Assembly: GCA_947625765.1 (NCBI GenBank)
Contig: CANQPP010000007.1
Span: 1-64,000 of the forward strand
Direction: 5' to 3'
From: an uncultured Clostridia bacterium
GTDB lineage: Bacteria; Bacillota; Clostridia; Christensenellales; UBA1750
DNA length: 64,000 nucleotides
Part shown: one piece after another, positions 60,576 through 64,000 of the stretch
How positions within the stretch are numbered: position 1 is the stretch's first letter
Layout of the letters: each line of letters starts with the position of its first letter
The notes under the pieces: model-generated
What the model was told of the DNA's origin: nothing
Seen by the model: only the letters and a program-made list of their open reading frames with translations
Databases searched by the model: none
Translations under genes and position numbers: made by a program

Positions 60576-61606
60576 TTCTCACCGACTCGCTTTGTGTTGT
60601 TTCCTGTCTTGAAGAGGGTTCTACAAAGCATATGGATAATCCAATATCCATGATAGTGTATCTTCCGCAAAAAGAATACTAAATATGCTGTTTCTCGTCG
60701 TGAATGAATGCCGCTAGATATCGCTTTTTCATATATATCTTTTTTTTGCGCTAGCGCTCTCTCGAAGGATAGAAATTCACTTTTAGATTGTCTTACCTCA
60801 GGTATTGCTAATAGAACACGATACTGCGCGACAATCATCCCGTTGATAATCTCTTTAATGATTTTATTGTTCCCTTCACAATCATAATATTCAATAATGC
60901 GACTGCAGACTCTTAAGTGTTGCTCCCTCCGTTTAACCATATTTACTATGTTGACGCTTTGTTCATTCGTTCCTAGCAAATAATCATAAACAGGTATATT
61001 AGAAATGTAAACAGTCCGAACTAAGCGAAAATAAAAAGCCAAATATTCCATATCCACATAAAAGCAATGCTCATCGATAGGCGTAAAATTGTCCTGCAGA
61101 ATTGCTGTTCGAAAGGTTATTGCATGCATTTGAAGATTAATCGTCGCACTAATTTCGTCTATTTTGAGAACTCTCTTTGCTCGACCTTGGTCCTTGACGC
61201 TCTGCATCAGTTTTTTTTGCATGTTCTCTGCCTTCACGACATAATACGGCGAGAGAAACGCATCTGCATCTATAGTTTTTAATCTTTGCACAAGGTCAAC
61301 TAATCCGTTGCTCTCCACCCAATCATCTGCATCTACTACCTTATAGTACTTTCCAGCGGCTATACATATGCTAGTATTTATTGTTGATCCGTGGCCTCCG
61401 TTCTCCTTATTGATCAGGCGGAAAGTTTGCGGATATTGTTTCACATATTTCTCTGCAATATCTTTTGTTCTATCACATGATCCATCATTGACAATCAGTA
61501 TTTCAATGTCATCCATAACTTCAAAAACACAAAAAGAATCAAGGCATCGCTCTAACCAGTTTTCAGCATTGTATGCTGCAATACTTACTGAGAGAATTTT
61601 ATCCAC
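60572..61606 (-). CDS. Glycosyltransferase family 2
   Basis: This 344-residue GT2 begins LSVSIAAYNAENWLERCLDSF and has ILIVNDGSCDRTKDIAEKY and YKVVDADDWVES, the donor and metal motifs. The C-terminal part is helical with hydrophobic patches. It is the first of a set of island glycosyltransferases and overlaps the wzy-like gene. Confidence 0.9.
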   Translation of the reverse strand: MDKILSVSIAAYNAENWLERCLDSFCVFEVMDDIEILIVNDGSCDRTKDIAEKYVKQYPQTFRLINKENGGHGSTINTSICIAAGKYYKVVDADDWVESNGLVDLVQRLKTIDADAFLSPYYVVKAENMQKKLMQSVKDQGRAKRVLKIDEISATINLQMHAITFRTAILQDNFTPIDEHCFYVDMEYLAFYFRLVRTVYISNIPVYDYLLGTNEQSVNIVNMVKRREQHLRVCSRIIEYYDCEGNNKIIKEIINGMIVAQYRVLLAIPEVRQSKSEFLSFERALAQKKDIYEKAISSGIHSRRETAYLVFFLRKIHYHGYWIIHMLCRTLFKTGNNTKRVGEK

Positions 61607-61742
61607 TAAATTACCCCCAATTGATTGATCGATTAATTATATCTGCGCAGTTTATCAGAATTACGAAAGTAGTATATCGCTAGATATTTGTTGGTGAGTA
61701 TATAATCAACTTCGTTGTAACAGTTGAACATTAAGTTTCTGT

Positions 61743-62720
61743 CTATTGAATCAATTTTTGCTTTATCCTAAAGATATCATATACCCACCTAGTAAAACCA
61801 AATCCAAGATAGCTTAAAATACATGCATACTTAGTTTTCTTGCTCGTCCTTTTCTCCAAAATAAGCCCCGCTCTATTTGACTTTATAATGTCTATGATTT
61901 CTTTTTTTTCAGCATCATAACCTTCTTGGCATCCTATAGAAAACAATATATGAAAACACTCACTCACTAATCTATCGGTGGTTGCTTTGCAAAGAGCGGG
62001 GAATTTCTCATCAATATATGTTTTTTGCTCTTTTGCAAATCTAAGCTGTGCCATTTTTTTCTTGCTAAAGGGACTTTGTTGAATACTACCTGGTCGCATA
62101 TAATAAAAATACCCGTCAATTCGAGCGATGGACACTCTCCTTGCTTTCGCAAACAACTTATAGGTCGTCGCTAAATCTTCGTGAAGCTCGCCAACTGGAT
62201 ACAGCACGTCCGAAAACAAATCACGATCAAACAATTTTCCCCAGGCTGAGCAAAATATTTCTGATTGTCGTAGCATTTTTTCCAATGCTTCAGTGCACGA
62301 AAACGCTTCCATTCCAACAGCTACAGGTCTTTTTATCTTGTTATAATTATCATCAACAAGACGAAAAAGACAACAGGATATCTGCGCTTTATACTTCAAT
62401 TTTGCTTTATACATTAAGCTAATCGCATCAAAAGAAATATAGTCATCACTATCAATAAATGTTAAAATTTCCCCTGTGGATTCTTTTATTCCAATATTAC
62501 GAGCATCTGAAAGTCCTCCATTTTCTTTATGAATCACTTTAATTCTCGAATCCCGTATTGCATAGTCGTCGCAAATCTTTCCAGAACTATCCTGAGAACC
62601 ATCATCCACAAGGATGATCTCCAATTCTTTATAACTCGACTCAAGCACACTATTGACGCAACGCCTTAAGTATTTCTCCACGTTATACACTGGGATTATC
62701 ACCGAAATAGTTTCGTCCAT
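61743..62720 (-). CDS. Glycosyltransferase family 2
   Basis: This 325-residue GT2 begins ISVIIPVYNVEKYLRRCVNSV and has IILVDDGSQDSSGKICDDY, GLSDARNIGI and LTFIDSDDYISFD, the classical GT-A motifs. The C-terminal part, with RIDGYFYYMRPGSIQQSPFS, fits capsule enzymes of the family. A run of eight A on the coding strand occurs in this gene (EKKEI) but is not unusual in AT-rich DNA. Confidence 0.92.
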   Translation of the reverse strand: MDETISVIIPVYNVEKYLRRCVNSVLESSYKELEIILVDDGSQDSSGKICDDYAIRDSRIKVIHKENGGLSDARNIGIKESTGEILTFIDSDDYISFDAISLMYKAKLKYKAQISCCLFRLVDDNYNKIKRPVAVGMEAFSCTEALEKMLRQSEIFCSAWGKLFDRDLFSDVLYPVGELHEDLATTYKLFAKARRVSIARIDGYFYYMRPGSIQQSPFSKKKMAQLRFAKEQKTYIDEKFPALCKATTDRLVSECFHILFSIGCQEGYDAEKKEIIDIIKSNRAGLILEKRTSKKTKYACILSYLGFGFTRWVYDIFRIKQKLIQ

Positions 62721-62893
62721 TGTCGATGTCCTTTCATCTTCTCCCTACGGGTAGTGCCGATTATGTATAACCCTCTACTCACGTTCGCATACTCATTGAT
62801 TCTCATAAACTGTACTTTCAAATCAGAATATAGCAGAAGTTATTGATTTATATCGGCTTGTTACAATGGGATTCTGATAAAGCTGCTTCATCG

Positions 62894-64000
62894 CTAATTA
62901 ATATGCTTAAATAAATACTCCTTCAATTTACCAAATGCTTTCATACTCCGCATTAGATCTTCAGGACTTTGTAAGCCTCTCCAAATTCGATGAGCAATAT
63001 AGCGCGGACGAAGATAATACTTCCGCCTTGCGTCATCACAAAATCTAACTAATTCTTCCGACGTCAGCCCCGGCAGCTCAAGCACGCAATTGATCGTTCC
63101 GTCCTCTTTCAAATAGTCGGAATAACCTCCCTTTAGGAAACCATTATTTCTTGCCCAGAAATATGCTTCTGTCCCAGGAAAAGGAAGCAATGGGTAAAAC
63201 TGCGCTGTATCTGTGTTTAGACGTAACGCCAACTGAAGCGTCTCCTCCATCGTTTCTCTGGTTTCACCATTATTGCCTACCATATAGCAGGCATGTACCA
63301 TCAACTTTGCTTTTTTCGCATTCGCTACGTACTCCCGTATCTGATCGATGGTCGTTCCCTTTTTAATGTTATTAAGGATCTGCTGTGAGCCGCTCTCAAT
63401 TCCTGGAATGATTAGGTGACAACCAGCGGCTTTCATAGCTTTCATGGTTTCCAAATCAAGGTTGACTCTTGCGTTGCAAAGCCATTTCAAGCGTTTATTA
63501 AGACCTTTTTCAATAAGTAGCCGACATATCTTTCTTACCCTCTCTTTGTCTGTCGTGAATGTATCGTCTTCAATCACAACTTCTTTTACATCCGGAAAGT
63601 TATCCGCTATATATTGAAATTCTTCTACAACATTTTCTGGGCTGCGTAATCGATACTGATGTCCGTGCATCGTCTGAGGATAGACACAGAAGTTGCATCG
63701 AGCCATGCAGCCACGGCCAGTAAATATCTGCACCTCGGGGTAAGCGGACGCTGCGAAAAAATAGTCTCGTTCATTTAAGTATTGCTTAATAAATTTTGAT
63801 GCAAAAGGAATATCGTCCAAATCGTCAATATAATCCATATCCGGGTTTGAAACAATATTTCCATTGTCACAATATGTCAAACCTTTGATCTCATTAGGGT
63901 TGCGCCCGTCACGTAGAGCTCGAGCTACATCCCGCACAATGTAGTCAAATTCCTTTCTAGCAACTGCGTCGATTTGAGGGCTGATCGACAACGTCTCTTC
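62894..64000 (-). CDS. B12-binding-type radical SAM protein, N-terminus outside the window
   Basis: The frame is open to the right edge, so the protein is incomplete at its start. The visible 368 residues carry the radical SAM cluster motif CMARCNFC in FTGRGCMARCNFCVYPQ and then VVIEDDTFTTDKERV, the GxIxGxP-type IIPGIESGSQQIL and PLLPFPGTEAY. The region before the cluster (EFDYIVRDVARALRDG, YCDNGNIVSNPDMDYIDDLDDIPF) is typical of cobalamin-binding radical SAM proteins whose B12 domain lies further N-terminal. It might modify a sugar or lipid of the locus. Confidence 0.88.
   Translation of the reverse strand, partial: EETLSISPQIDAVARKEFDYIVRDVARALRDGRNPNEIKGLTYCDNGNIVSNPDMDYIDDLDDIPFASKFIKQYLNERDYFFAASAYPEVQIFTGRGCMARCNFCVYPQTMHGHQYRLRSPENVVEEFQYIADNFPDVKEVVIEDDTFTTDKERVRKICRLLIEKGLNKRLKWLCNARVNLDLETMKAMKAAGCHLIIPGIESGSQQILNNIKKGTTIDQIREYVANAKKAKLMVHACYMVGNNGETRETMEETLQLALRLNTDTAQFYPLLPFPGTEAYFWARNNGFLKGGYSDYLKEDGTINCVLELPGLTSEELVRFCDDARRKYYLRPRYIAHRIWRGLQSPEDLMRSMKAFGKLKEYLFKHIN

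Noticed and set aside
61900-61920. A8 run in a glycosyltransferase as another switch
   Set aside because: Short A/T runs are expected in this AT-rich DNA, and the gene is intact.

Overview
The window looks like chromosome of a spore-forming, high-GC member of the Clostridia. Supporting features are a CwlD amidase and a SpoIIM-like protein, a T-box leader on leuA, a class B sortase, strong AGGAGG ribosome binding sites, and TTGACA/TATAAT promoters with 17-base spacers. No species name can be given from the sequence alone. There is no tRNA, rRNA, CRISPR array or transposase that I can see.

Region 1 (1-0.95 kb) is AT-rich and accessory: the end of a type I restriction HsdS subunit and an unrecognised protein with an internal 17-residue duplication. 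Region 2 (1-31 kb) is GC-rich and mostly housekeeping. It holds reverse rubrerythrin, a lipid-linked glycosyltransferase with galE and a YqeG phosphatase, SpoIIM, a small pyrophosphatase-like protein, rhamnulokinase, cwlD, a GH97 glycosidase, ftsH, an AadA-like nucleotidyltransferase and a Zn/Cd-type ATPase with an ArsR-type operator. It also holds sortase B with a DUF1002 protein, a T-box-leuA-lysA gene set, an alpha/beta hydrolase lacking its triad, and an XRE-S24 repressor divergent from a LexA-DNA-binding-domain-only protein. A tightly overlapping operon then carries 2-hydroxyacyl-CoA dehydratase-type genes, gcvH, lplA and lpd. The intergenic stretch before GH97 contains five same-strand DnaA-box-like nonamers.

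Region 3 (31.4-64 kb) is one long minus-strand surface-polysaccharide island, AT-rich apart from GC-richer MBOAT and FkbH patches. At its 3' end (32.4-41.6 kb) is an acylation cassette: FkbH-like HAD-IIIC protein, acyl carrier protein, VOC protein, MaoC dehydratase, SDR, and two MBOAT acyltransferase/SGNH pairs. Next comes a small-molecule kinase/HAD/nucleotidyltransferase trio with membrane proteins. The 5' part is a Wzx/Wzy assembly locus with UDP-galactopyranose mutase, a pyruvyltransferase, a TPP enzyme, glycosyltransferases and a radical SAM protein that runs off the window.

The most striking feature is six long homopolymer runs (9-13 bases), all G on the coding strand and all between 32.1 and 54.3 kb. 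Each lies inside an open reading frame. Three are in frame (ON) and three put the gene out of frame by one base (OFF). Five of the six share the context C-G(n)-TAC. No comparable run occurs in the other 40 kb. The simplest reading is a set of phase-variable switches on polysaccharide synthesis and decoration, apparently unusual for Clostridia; homopolymer sequencing error must be excluded first.
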